A stretch of DNA of 64,000 nucleotides. It comes from Candidatus Iainarchaeum sp. GTDB taxonomy: Archaea > Iainarchaeota > Iainarchaeia > Iainarchaeales > DTGL01. The stretch is taken from positions 62,001 through 126,000 of the forward strand of contig JAOAJX010000001.1 in the NCBI GenBank assembly GCA_026413945.1, written 5' to 3'. This document shows, piece by piece, positions 1 to 8,408 of the stretch (position 1 is its first letter; each line of letters begins with the position of its first letter). The notes under the pieces were generated by a model that saw nothing but the letters and a program-made list of their open reading frames with translations, had not been told where the DNA came from and ran no database searches. Position numbers and translations under genes: made by a program.

Positions 1-511
1 ATTTTCCTGCACCGCTTATACTCAATATTGCAAGGTGCTTTTTTAGCAATTTTGTCATGTTCAGTATTACTGGCAAATTATTTGCTTCAACATCGCCCAA
101 ATACAAGCCATTTTTATCCATTTGATAAAAGCTTTCCAAAAGCGAATTATCCGCAGAATAAACCTTGCTTCCTGGCATGGGTGGCACATATACTCTTTTG
201 GCTTTTTCTTCTGAGAAAATACTGAGAAGCTTTGCTTCTGCAACAGTATACTCCCATTCGCTTGTTGGAAATTGCTCAAGAATTGAAGTTCCTCGCAGCT
301 CAAATTCCTTAACTGAGTCAGCCCTCTCGAAGTATTTATTTGTTTTGTAGATACTCACAACAAGTGAAAGAATAGTGCCTTCTGGAGAGTTGATTTTAAC
401 AAACTGTCCTTTTCTCACTTCTTTTGAGGTTAAGACGAAACAAAAGCGCTCAGTGTTGGGTGAATCTGGGGTAGATATTACAATGCCGAGATAATCTTCA
501 TTCGCGTTCAT
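1..511 (-). CDS. herA: DNA double-strand break repair helicase HerA, N-terminal part (cut by window edge)
   Basis: This is the first 170 residues of a HerA-type hexameric ATPase. It starts at the ATG whose complement lies at 509-511 and runs off the left edge. The N-terminal part reads as a HAS-barrel (YLGIVIST, then a conserved GQFVKI stretch), and the visible sequence ends in a Walker A loop, SISGAGK. HerA is a DNA translocase that works with the nuclease NurA and with Mre11-Rad50 in end resection. It lies 13 bases downstream of nurA on the same strand, the usual archaeal herA-nurA pairing, which supports the call. The catalytic remainder lies outside the window. Confidence 0.9.
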   Translation of the reverse strand, partial: MNANEDYLGIVISTPDSPNTERFCFVLTSKEVRKGQFVKINSPEGTILSLVVSIYKTNKYFERADSVKEFELRGTSILEQFPTSEWEYTVAEAKLLSIFSEEKAKRVYVPPMPGSKVYSADNSLLESFYQMDKNGLYLGDVEANNLPVILNMTKLLKKHLAILSISGAGK

Positions 512-524
512 AAGACCACAAACA

Positions 525-1583
525 TCAATCAAATGGGCGCCTATTCCTCCTCAATCCAAGCACGTTTGGGCGTATTTTGCAAAATAGTCTATCAATAACT
601 GCTTGAACTTCTTCGGGTTTCAGGCGTGCGTGAAGATCTGCTTCAAGCAACACTGAAGGATAACTGTATTCACGGTGTCCTTTGCTAAGAAGGTAAGCAA
701 TACTAGCCGCATTTTCAACGCAACTACTTAAGTTTTCTTTTGAGTTTGCTAAAATTTCGACTCTTAAAGGAACATCATGTTTGCTTGGTCTTATATAAAA
801 AACAAATATTTTTTCGCAGAATTCTTTTTTTATATCCTTAAGCACTGGGTGCTTAGATGGGTTTTTTGAGTATGGGAAAGCAAACGTGCGTTCTCCCTCT
901 TCCATAATGTAGCTCAAAAGTGTTGTATCATACACTGGTTCTTCTGAATGTAGCTCTAAGGTATCCTGAAGCATCGTACCTTTTGAATCTTCAACGCAGG
1001 CAACAAGCAATACTTCGTAACTAAGAGAACATTCGTAAAGCTCCTGAAAAAGAGATAGGGTTTTTTCGTAAAGTGGTTTTAGGCAAGAGTTTTTTCCTGG
1101 TTTATCTGCACTTTGTGGAACTATTGAGCCATCAAGAAAGCAAAAATCTGGCCTGAATTGCTTGATTGTATCACAAGCCAAATTTGCTTCCTTTGTAAGG
1201 CGCAGTAGGCTTTTGTTAACCGAAATATCTTCGTTTTGCATTGCTTTTGTACAAATTATTGGCTCTGGCAAGGGAATGGCTTTAGGCAAATATTCGGCAC
1301 GCTCTAAAGAATTATTCTTGTAAGTAAAAACAGCAGCAATAGCTCTGATAAGAACAATCTCCAATGTTGATAAGCTTAGATTTGTGAAACCTGAGTCAAC
1401 GCCAGCAACTTTTGCGCTTAGTCTTTGCTCTTTTATAGGAATGAAAAGTTCTTTATCTGGTAAAGATAACTTATGAATTCTATTTGTTGAATCAAAAAGT
1501 TTTGAAGCCAATGACTTAATCTTGTTTTCTTGTTCTTTTATTAAAAAAATTGCACGATTCAATGTTTCTTCAAAGCATAGCAT
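525..1583 (-). CDS. nurA: 5'-3' nuclease NurA
   Basis: 352-residue NurA-family nuclease, partner of HerA in resecting DNA ends. Visible family features are the first acidic motif AGVDSGF (near residue 60), FLDGSIVP in the middle, and a C-terminal LLEADLHARLKPEEV stretch typical of NurA. The acidic residues bind Mn2+ in known NurA proteins. An in-frame GTG lies four codons upstream at 1595. I chose the ATG because a GGTG-containing stretch precedes it, but either start is possible. HerA follows directly. Length fits the family. Confidence 0.9.
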   Translation of the reverse strand: MLCFEETLNRAIFLIKEQENKIKSLASKLFDSTNRIHKLSLPDKELFIPIKEQRLSAKVAGVDSGFTNLSLSTLEIVLIRAIAAVFTYKNNSLERAEYLPKAIPLPEPIICTKAMQNEDISVNKSLLRLTKEANLACDTIKQFRPDFCFLDGSIVPQSADKPGKNSCLKPLYEKTLSLFQELYECSLSYEVLLVACVEDSKGTMLQDTLELHSEEPVYDTTLLSYIMEEGERTFAFPYSKNPSKHPVLKDIKKEFCEKIFVFYIRPSKHDVPLRVEILANSKENLSSCVENAASIAYLLSKGHREYSYPSVLLEADLHARLKPEEVQAVIDRLFCKIRPNVLGLRRNRRPFD

Positions 1584-1643
1584 AAGATAAATCACACCAT
1601 GAAGATTTTTTTAAGATTGCTTGGCTTGTTTTCCAGTGAATTT

Positions 1644-2918
1644 TTATCGCTTTGTTATCTTGATCAAAACCCTTTTGTTGCTTGTGCCAACATTTTCAAT
1701 TAGAAGTGTGTGCGTTCCTGGGCCAAGATGAAGGTTGCTGTTTATATCGATTGTTGATTTTGAATAATCTAGGCCTGTTTGCACCTTATATACGCTTTCA
1801 GAAGGATAACAAAAAACAGGGTTAATTCTCTTCAGAAATTCGCCTTCTCTGAAAGCATAACGGTTCTTTTCAATAGAATTGTAAGTGCAAGGTCCAAAAA
1901 CGAAGAAAAACTCTTTTCCGTAACCTGGTGTCCAAAAATGAGTTGCATAGAGGTTGAATATATTTGGATTAACATTGGTTATATTTATTTCATAACAGGA
2001 GCCTGTTGAGGTGAGACCAAAAAAGCTGCTTGTAGACTGAAAGCCAGCATAATCAATATTAAGGCCTGATGTCAGCATTTGACTTGAAACATTGCTTACG
2101 CGGGTTCCATTTATGAAGCTTGGAATGTATAAGTCATAATTCCTATAATTACCATCAAGCTTCACGCCAATTGTGAATGTGTGGTTGGATAACTTTAAAG
2201 CAGCGTAGCTGCTCTTTGTACTTTCAGTGTTACCAGCAATATCAACAGAATAATATTCAATCAAATGGTTGCCATCTTTCACAATAGTGATTATGTTTCC
2301 TGTTTGCCAAAGACCAGAGTCTATTCTGTAATATGTTTTATTACAGCCAGATTTAATATCAGAGCATGTAAGTGTTACATTAAATGAATTTGACTGCCAG
2401 CCAATTGGGGCATTATCAGTGGTTATTGGTGCATTATTGTCTATCATAAAGCCTGAGTTGCTTGAAACAATGCTATTTAGTCCAGTACTATCATGGATAT
2501 TGACATCAATGAAATAATTTCCATCTATAACAGATTCTGTAGTCCAAGAGTATCTGCAAAAAGTAAAATCTTGGAAGTTTGTGTCGTTACAATTAAACAA
2601 GTTTTTGTTGAAAAGATTTCCATCCTTTATTATTAGATTGCTAAAACCACCTTTTGTTGATGAGTAGTATATGTCAATGAAAAGCTCACCGTCCTCTATG
2701 CTAGCTATATCTTCGTCCTTAGCATAAAAATTTATGTCATAAATTCCTCTCAAATATTCTCCGCCATTTGGTGCAACAAGTTGGACTGATGGGGCAGTAG
2801 CTCTTGCTGACAGTTTGCTAAGTATCAAAAATAAGCAAAACAAAAGCAGTCTTTTTGAACAACTAGTTATTTTTTTAATTTTCAAAAAATTTTTATCATA
2901 TGGTTCAATATTTTGCAT
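1644..2918 (-). CDS. Secreted or surface protein with Ig-like repeats
   Basis: 424 residues with an N-terminal hydrophobic segment (LLLFCLFLILSKLSARA) that looks like a signal peptide or anchor after a basic stretch. It carries one copy of an Ig-like module beginning VQLVAPNGGEYLRG and one beginning TTDNAPIGWQSNSFN with SGCNKTYYRID. Both modules recur in the 1,235-residue surface protein at 43234-46941. The C-terminal domain is unique. The sequence is rich in N-x-S/T sites, consistent with a glycosylated exterior protein. No catalytic motif was recognised. An A+T-rich TATA-like stretch lies just upstream of the ATG, so the transcript may be leaderless. Confidence 0.75.
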   Translation of the reverse strand: MQNIEPYDKNFLKIKKITSCSKRLLLFCLFLILSKLSARATAPSVQLVAPNGGEYLRGIYDINFYAKDEDIASIEDGELFIDIYYSSTKGGFSNLIIKDGNLFNKNLFNCNDTNFQDFTFCRYSWTTESVIDGNYFIDVNIHDSTGLNSIVSSNSGFMIDNNAPITTDNAPIGWQSNSFNVTLTCSDIKSGCNKTYYRIDSGLWQTGNIITIVKDGNHLIEYYSVDIAGNTESTKSSYAALKLSNHTFTIGVKLDGNYRNYDLYIPSFINGTRVSNVSSQMLTSGLNIDYAGFQSTSSFFGLTSTGSCYEINITNVNPNIFNLYATHFWTPGYGKEFFFVFGPCTYNSIEKNRYAFREGEFLKRINPVFCYPSESVYKVQTGLDYSKSTIDINSNLHLGPGTHTLLIENVGTSNKRVLIKITKR

Positions 2919-3005
2919 ATAATTTTATAAAAGGTTTATTTATTAATAAACATTTTCATATGTAAAAATCAAGTGTTTTTAAACTCTTTCAGGGAATTAG
3001 CTTTT

Positions 3006-4586
3006 ATGGAGTATTTTGAGCATGCACTTCTGAGGCCAAGCACTGTTGAAAAGAGGGCATACCAAGAGCGGCTTGTAAGAAGCTTTTTGGAAAAGGGCAA
3101 TACGCTAATAGTGGCACCAACAGCCATAGGAAAGACAGTGATAGCAGCAATAATTGCTGCGCATGTTATTGAAAAAGGTAAAAATGTTCTTATTTTAGCT
3201 CCTACAAAGCCTTTAGCAGTACAGCACAACAAAACCTTTTGCAATATTTTGAATGTGGAAAAAAATGCTATTGTGCTAATAACTGGTACCACGCCAGCGA
3301 AGAAGCGTGCATTAGCTTATGGTGGCTCCAAAGTTGTTTGTGCTACACCACAGTGCATTGAAAATGATATAAAAAATGGCTCATTGACGCTTGGAAGATT
3401 TGGCCTCTGCATCTTTGATGAAGCACACAGGGCTGTTGGAAATTATGCATATGTTTTTATAGGCAAAGAGTTTTTGAAATTTGGTGGCAATGTTCTTGCG
3501 CTTACAGCTTCTCCGGGCCATGAGAGAGAACATATTGTAGAGGTATGCAGAAACCTGAATATAAGAAACATTGAGATTGTTACTGAGAATGATCCTGATG
3601 TTAAGCCATATCTTCCAGAGCTTAAGCTTGAATGGCTTAGGGTTTCGCTGCCTGAAGATTTTGTGTCTGTGCAAACGCTTTTGAGAAATTATATAAGGGA
3701 ATCTGGTGAAGCTCTTATAAGATCGGGCTTGCGAATGCGCAAGAATGATTTTTTTAATAGAAGCAGGTTATTGGAAGTGCAAAAAAGGGTTAGCTTTCAA
3801 ATAGCAAAGCACGGTCGTAGAAGGCCTGCTCTTTATGGCATTGCATCGAAAATCGCAGCTATAATAAAAGCAAATCATGCTTTGCTTCTTCTTGAGACAC
3901 AAAGTGTAAACGCGCTTATGAGCTATTTTGAAAGGCTTTATGAGAAAAGAAAAGTTGAAAGAGCAACTGTTAGCCTTTTCAACGATGAAAGAATAAAAAA
4001 AGCTATTGAGATAACAAAGGAATTGCACAATAAGAAAGCTAAGCATCCAAAGCTATTGAAGCTATTTGACGTGATTTCTGAGCAACTCGCACGAAACCCT
4101 GAAAGCAGGGTAATTGTCTTTAACCATTATAGGGACTCTGTAAGTGAGCTTACTGAGGCATTAAATTCAATTAAAGAAGTTCGTGCGAGGGCTTTTGTTG
4201 GACAAGCAAAAAAGTTAGGCAATGGAATGAGCCAAAAGGAACAGACAAAAACTATTGAAGATTTTGAGTCCGGAAAATACAATGTTATAGTGGCAACAAG
4301 TGTTGCTGAAGAAGGACTTAATATACCTTCTTGCGATTTAGTTGTTTTCTATGAGCCTGTGCCAAGTGAGATAAGGCAAATACAGCGCAGAGGTAGAACA
4401 GCACGTTTAAGAAGCGGCCGTGTAGTTATTTTAATTACTAGAGATACTAAGGATGAGTCAGCTTATTGGAATGCCAGAAGAAAAGAAAAAGGAATGTTCG
4501 AGCAACTAAGACAGATAAAGAAAGATGGACTTGAGCAGCAGAGCCGCATTACAGATTATGCTTCCTTGGGTGATAATGGTGAGTGA
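3006..4586 (+). CDS. Hef-type superfamily 2 helicase (helicase half)
   Basis: 526-residue DEAH helicase matching the N-terminal half of archaeal Hef (XPF/FANCM-like). It has motif I APTAIGKT, motif II DEAH, motif III TASPG, motif VI QRRGRTAR, and the helical insert between the two RecA domains that Hef and FANCM share. Hef unwinds stalled forks and branched DNA. In Pyrococcus the helicase and ERCC4 nuclease form one polypeptide; here the frame stops and the nuclease is a separate gene overlapping by 11 bases. I chose the ATG at 3006; the longer frame would use GTG at 2973. Confidence 0.88.
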   Translation: MEYFEHALLRPSTVEKRAYQERLVRSFLEKGNTLIVAPTAIGKTVIAAIIAAHVIEKGKNVLILAPTKPLAVQHNKTFCNILNVEKNAIVLITGTTPAKKRALAYGGSKVVCATPQCIENDIKNGSLTLGRFGLCIFDEAHRAVGNYAYVFIGKEFLKFGGNVLALTASPGHEREHIVEVCRNLNIRNIEIVTENDPDVKPYLPELKLEWLRVSLPEDFVSVQTLLRNYIRESGEALIRSGLRMRKNDFFNRSRLLEVQKRVSFQIAKHGRRRPALYGIASKIAAIIKANHALLLLETQSVNALMSYFERLYEKRKVERATVSLFNDERIKKAIEITKELHNKKAKHPKLLKLFDVISEQLARNPESRVIVFNHYRDSVSELTEALNSIKEVRARAFVGQAKKLGNGMSQKEQTKTIEDFESGKYNVIVATSVAEEGLNIPSCDLVVFYEPVPSEIRQIQRRGRTARLRSGRVVILITRDTKDESAYWNARRKEKGMFEQLRQIKKDGLEQQSRITDYASLGDNGE

Positions 4587-5262
4587 CAAGCAGAGTACTC
4601 TTACAAAATATGTTGTTTGTGAAAAACCGGTTATTTTTTGTGATGATAGGGAAACGAGCTGCAAAGTTGTTCTTTACTTGAAAAAAATGGGTGCAGATAT
4701 CAAAAGCATTCGCTTGGACATTGGTGATTATCTTATATCTGAGAAGATTGTTGTTGAGAGAAAAACATCGGCAGATTTTCTCAGCAGCTTATGCGATGGG
4801 CGTCTTTTTGAGCAAGTTAAAAATATTACATCCTATGAAAAGCCAATTTTAATAATAGAGGGAAGCCCTGAAAGCTTGTTTGCGATTAGGGATATAAACA
4901 AAAAGGCAATACTTGGTGCACTTATAGCTATTAGCATTGACTTTGGCATCTCAATTTTATTTTCTCGGGATGAAGCACAGACTGCGGAGATATTGTATTT
5001 GATTGCAAAAAGAAATCAGCTGGGGCCTAATAAAGAGATTGTGCTTAACAAAAAGAGAAAAATGGGTCTTCTGGAACAGCAACAATTCATAGTGGAATCA
5101 TTGCCATTGATAGGTCCAAAAACAGCAAAGGAGTTATTAAAGAGATTTGGGTCGGTAAGAGGTGTTTTCAGTGCTAACGAGAAAGAGCTTGAAGATGTAA
5201 GCAACATTGGCCCAAAAAAAGCGAAAAGAATAATAGAGGTTCTGGACGCAAAATATAATTAA
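4576..5262 (+). CDS. XPF/Hef-type ERCC4 nuclease with helix-hairpin-helix tail
   Basis: 228-residue structure-specific endonuclease. The ERCC4 catalytic motifs are clear: DDRE, GDYLIS and the metal-binding VERKTSADF. The C-terminus carries a double helix-hairpin-helix (LIGPKTAKELLKRFGS and NIGPKKAKRI) for DNA binding and dimerisation. It cleaves fork and flap structures. Its ATG lies inside the last codons of the helicase gene, so the two are translationally coupled and presumably form the two halves of a Hef-like enzyme. It resembles crenarchaeal short XPF in size, but the neighbouring helicase shows the origin as a split Hef, or an unfused ancestor. Confidence 0.92.
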   Translation: MVSDKQSTLTKYVVCEKPVIFCDDRETSCKVVLYLKKMGADIKSIRLDIGDYLISEKIVVERKTSADFLSSLCDGRLFEQVKNITSYEKPILIIEGSPESLFAIRDINKKAILGALIAISIDFGISILFSRDEAQTAEILYLIAKRNQLGPNKEIVLNKKRKMGLLEQQQFIVESLPLIGPKTAKELLKRFGSVRGVFSANEKELEDVSNIGPKKAKRIIEVLDAKYN

Positions 5263-5284
5263 AACAAAATATCTAAAGAGACAA

Positions 5285-5355
5285 GCGGCTGTGGTCTAAT
5301 GGCAGGATACCAGCTTCCCAAGCTGGTTGTCCGGGTTCAAATCCCGGCAGCCGCA
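5285..5355 (+). tRNA. tRNA-Gly (anticodon CCC)
   Basis: A 71-base cloverleaf. The acceptor GCGGCTG pairs with CAGCCGC, discriminator A. The anticodon stem CCAGC/GCTGG encloses TTCCCAA, giving anticodon CCC. The T arm CCGGGTTCAAATCCCGG is perfect. No CCA is encoded. Confidence 0.96.
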
Positions 5356-5363
5356 CTCCAAAG

Positions 5364-5915
5364 GTGTTCTTCTTGGCTGATTTGCTTGAAGAAAACAGTG
5401 AGTTGCTCGAATACTATAACTCAGCCGGCTTTTTTAAAGGCCTTGCAGATAGAAAAAGTATACATAATAATGGTCTTTGGCATAAAGGAGTTCATGTTTG
5501 GCTGTTTAATAGCAAAGGCCAGCTTTTCCTTAAAAAAAGGTCAAAGTATAAAGAGATGCATCCTTTGCACTGGGAAGACGTTGGCGAACATTTAAAGCCA
5601 AATGAAGATTTCAGAAGCGCAGCACTAAGAGGTCTCAAAGAAGAGCTTGGCGTTGAAGAAGAAAAAATAAAAGAGGTTTATAAGGTTTCAAGCCAAAGAA
5701 TGGAATTTGGCAATGATCGGGAGTTTATTGAATTGTGGTTCTGTATATACGATGGACCGATAATCGAGTCTAAGGAAAGCTTTTCCGGAAGATTTTTCGA
5801 AAAGGAAGAAATAAAGGAAATGATAAGAAAAAGAAGCTTAATAACCCCTTGGTTCAAAGAGCTTTTTTATTGGTGTTTGAAGGAAGATATATGGATAAAG
5901 CAAAAAACTCTCTAA
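5364..5915 (+). CDS. NUDIX hydrolase family protein (YfcD / IPP isomerase-like)
   Basis: 183 residues starting at a GTG only 8 bases after the tRNA. It has the layout of YfcD/IDI-like NUDIX proteins: a GLWHKGVHVWLFN strand, LFLKKRSKYKEMHP, and a degenerate NUDIX box beginning GEHLKPNEDF and ending LRGLKEELGV. The spacing between the first Gly and Glu is one residue longer than the canonical box, and the usual REL is RGL, so hydrolase activity is uncertain. Isopentenyl diphosphate isomerase is an alternative role, though its usual catalytic cysteine context is not evident. The 3' end overlaps the start of the Rpr2 gene. Confidence 0.75.
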   Translation: MFFLADLLEENSELLEYYNSAGFFKGLADRKSIHNNGLWHKGVHVWLFNSKGQLFLKKRSKYKEMHPLHWEDVGEHLKPNEDFRSAALRGLKEELGVEEEKIKEVYKVSSQRMEFGNDREFIELWFCIYDGPIIESKESFSGRFFEKEEIKEMIRKRSLITPWFKELFYWCLKEDIWIKQKTL

Positions 5916-6280
5916 AAGATGAGATGAAAAGTGTTGCTCTGCAGAGGATAAGAAAACTCTTTGAGCTTGCTGAAGCAAACTTTGATGAGAGGCCCGAACT
6001 TAGCAAACGCTATGTGTGGATTGCAAGAAAGATAGCAATGCGCCATAATGTAAGATTCGATTTCGAAATTAGAAAAAAATTCTGCAAGAAATGTGGTGCA
6101 TTCCTTTCTGTTGGCAAAAATGCAAAAGTTAGAGTGGGGGGCGGCATAGCAAAATTATCATGCATTGAGTGCGGTTTTGTAAGGAAGATATGTTTAAAAA
6201 GAAAACAAAAGGTCAAGGAAGCTAGGAAAAATCCAAGAGACCAAGATTCCAAAAAGAAGAAATGGTGCAAAAGGCGGTAG
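5891..6280 (+). CDS. rnp4: Ribonuclease P protein component 4 (Rpr2/Rpp21)
   Basis: 129-residue zinc-ribbon protein. It has an N-terminal helical pair (ALQRIRKLFELAE, RYVWIARKIAMRHNVRF), then zinc-ligand pairs FCKKCGAFL and SCIECGFVRKIC, the Rpr2/Rpp21 arrangement. The protein joins the archaeal RNase P holoenzyme that trims tRNA 5' ends. The ATG lies inside the NUDIX gene (25-base overlap). The last 87 bases, encoding a lysine-rich tail, overlap the 3' end of the prepilin peptidase on the other strand. Confidence 0.88.
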   Translation: MDKAKNSLKDEMKSVALQRIRKLFELAEANFDERPELSKRYVWIARKIAMRHNVRFDFEIRKKFCKKCGAFLSVGKNAKVRVGGGIAKLSCIECGFVRKICLKRKQKVKEARKNPRDQDSKKKKWCKRR

Positions 6281-7024
6281 GTTTCTGTAAACAGGTACTT
6301 TCTTGATTCCTTTTTTTTTCAATAGCTCTTTTTCTTTCTCAGAAATCACACCTTTAAATGATCCAAGTAATTGGAGGGCATCTTTTTCGAGATATTCTTT
6401 TGCAACTATTTCATCTTCATCAAGTTGGTTTATATTTACCCATTGCAAAAAAAGCTCTTTCTGTATTTGGCTCTTGAAAGCAATAAAAATGAGTGAGAAA
6501 AATAGAGGTAATGAAATTGCTAGAAGCGCAAATAAACTTATGGCATTTAGCACAAAATAAAGAAAATACAAGTAAGCCACAACAAAGATGCCTAAAGCCA
6601 AAGCTTTAAAAGATTCTTTGTCAAGTTTTATTTTCTTCTTATTTTTCGACAGAAAAACCTTAATTATGCTTTTTAGCGGTATCACAAATGCGCTTGTTAG
6701 GGATGCAATAAGCACTACACTGAGCACAAAAATTTTTCCCTTGTAAAATGGCAGAAGCAGTGAAAGGCCTAAAAGAAACTTGACATCGCCACCACCAAGT
6801 TTGCCGGCATAATAAAGCACATATGTGAAGGCAAAGACTAAAGCAGGGATAAAAATAATTATGAGGCTTTCACCCAAAATTATATCTGCTGTAACAAAGA
6901 AAGCACCTAAAGCTATCATTGGATAAGTGACTTTGTCATAAATTAGGCCTTTCTTTATATCAGTATAAGTAGAGATTAAGGCACAAAGTAATATTATTCC
7001 AAACCGGAAATCTTCAAGAAACAT
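6194..7024 (-). CDS. Prepilin peptidase, A24 family (archaeal PibD/FlaK-like), copy 1
   Basis: 276-residue polytopic membrane aspartic protease. The two catalytic Asp motifs are STYTDIKKGLIYD near residue 20 and the GGGD motif in KLGGGDVKFLLGLSLLL near residue 85. After six or so hydrophobic segments there is a soluble insert (NINQLDEDEIVAKEYL) and a final hydrophobic pair. The enzyme cuts class III signal peptides of pilins and archaellins. Its ATG follows the srp54 stop by one base, so it is the last gene of the SRP superoperon. An upstream in-frame ATG at 7114 would lie inside srp54 and is unlikely. A second, related peptidase is at 32260-33330. Confidence 0.88.
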   Translation of the reverse strand: MFLEDFRFGIILLCALISTYTDIKKGLIYDKVTYPMIALGAFFVTADIILGESLIIIFIPALVFAFTYVLYYAGKLGGGDVKFLLGLSLLLPFYKGKIFVLSVVLIASLTSAFVIPLKSIIKVFLSKNKKKIKLDKESFKALALGIFVVAYLYFLYFVLNAISLFALLAISLPLFFSLIFIAFKSQIQKELFLQWVNINQLDEDEIVAKEYLEKDALQLLGSFKGVISEKEKELLKKKGIKKVPVYRNLPPFAPFLLFGILVSWIFPSFLDLLFSF

Positions 7025-7025
7025 G

Positions 7026-8357
7026 CTATCGCCAAAATTTTTTCTTTTTCTTCGCTGAAAACTTTTTAAGTATTTTTTCCATGTTAACATCTTCCAAGGA
7101 ATCGGTCTTTGCAATCTTTTTTATCTTACCAAACATGCGCTCCATTTTTTTGTAATTTCTTAATAGTTCTCTTACGCTGGCTTCAGTGCTCCCCGATCCT
7201 TTTGCTATACGCTTTATCCTGCTGCCATTTATAATATCTGGCCTCTTTCTTTCTTGTTTAGTCATGGAATCCATTATTATTTTAAATTTTTTTAGCTTCT
7301 CGCCAGTTATCTCAATCTGTTCTTTTGGCAGCGTTTGTTTGAGGCCCAGCATTTCAGCAACTTTATCAAGAGGTCCCATGCTCATTGTTGCCTTTAGCTG
7401 CTTGTAAAAAACATCTAAGTTGAATTCATCTTCAAATAGCTCTTCTGGGCTTTCAAGTTCAATTTCCGCTGCTTTCTCTAGTAAGCCTTTGAGATCGGGG
7501 TAGCCCATTATTTTGGCAATGTAGCGCTTTGCATCGAAAAGCTCCAACTCATCTGGTTTTTCTCCAGTTCCAACAAAATAAACTGGTGCCTTTGTTTCTG
7601 CACAAGCAGCAATTGTACTACCCGCCTTGGCAGAGCTGTCTGCCTTTGAAATTATTATGCCATTGATGCCAACAGCATCATGAAATGCTTTTGCCTGTTT
7701 TTTTGCAAGTTGTCCGATATCCGCACTTAAAACAAGCCATATCTGGTCTGGTTTTAGCACGTCTTTTATATCTTTTACTTCATCAATAAGCTCGGAATCT
7801 AACGCAGATCTTCCTGCAGAATCAACAATAACAAGATCTTTTTTCTTCATCGTGCTTATTGCCTGTCCAACAATCTTCTTTGCGTCCTTTTCACCTTTTA
7901 TCCCAAAAAAATCAACCCCAACTGCTTCTGAAAGTTGCTTGAGTTGTTCATAGCTTGCTGGTCTATGAACATCAGCACACACGAGCCCAACGCTTAGCCC
8001 ACGCTTCTTATAGAATCTTGCAAGCTTTGCAGCTGTTGTCGTTTTGCCTTGCCCAAAAAGGCCCAGAAGAAGTATTGTTTTAGGCTGCTCAGGTACAATT
8101 GGAGTGCCACCAAGTAAGGCTGAGAGAAGCTCATAAGTATTCTTTACTATGAACTCTTTTCTGGAGAGGCCTTCGGGTGGCTTTTTTTTGGAAAGAGCAC
8201 GAATCTCATTTGCGAGATTGTAGACGAGGTTAACATCAACATCGCTTGCAATTAGAGCTCTTTGAATGTCCTTTATTGATTCTTCTATTGTCTCATCGCT
8301 AAGGAATCTCGCCGAATTTATTCTTTCAAGTGCTTTCCTAAGGTTTTCGCCTAACAT
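7026..8357 (-). CDS. srp54: Signal recognition particle 54 kDa protein
   Basis: 443-residue SRP GTPase. It has an N-terminal four-helix domain, then the G domain with GLFGQGKTTTAAKL (P loop), ADVHRPAS, DSAGR (G3) and SKADSSAKAG (G4/G5), then a methionine-containing M domain (STMSMGPLDKVAEMLGL). It binds signal sequences and 7S RNA and targets ribosomes to the membrane through FtsY, encoded just upstream in the same operon. Length and all GTPase motifs are normal. Confidence 0.97.
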   Translation of the reverse strand: MLGENLRKALERINSARFLSDETIEESIKDIQRALIASDVDVNLVYNLANEIRALSKKKPPEGLSRKEFIVKNTYELLSALLGGTPIVPEQPKTILLLGLFGQGKTTTAAKLARFYKKRGLSVGLVCADVHRPASYEQLKQLSEAVGVDFFGIKGEKDAKKIVGQAISTMKKKDLVIVDSAGRSALDSELIDEVKDIKDVLKPDQIWLVLSADIGQLAKKQAKAFHDAVGINGIIISKADSSAKAGSTIAACAETKAPVYFVGTGEKPDELELFDAKRYIAKIMGYPDLKGLLEKAAEIELESPEELFEDEFNLDVFYKQLKATMSMGPLDKVAEMLGLKQTLPKEQIEITGEKLKKFKIIMDSMTKQERKRPDIINGSRIKRIAKGSGSTEASVRELLRNYKKMERMFGKIKKIAKTDSLEDVNMEKILKKFSAKKKKKFWR

Positions 8358-8408
8358 ACAAGAATAGGTTGTGCAAAATATTAAAAGAAGGTTTGCTTTT
8401 ATATTATT

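Noticed and set aside
5299-5595. Frame starting inside tRNA-Gly(CCC)
   Set aside because: It overlaps the tRNA and the NUDIX gene in another frame and has no domain similarity.
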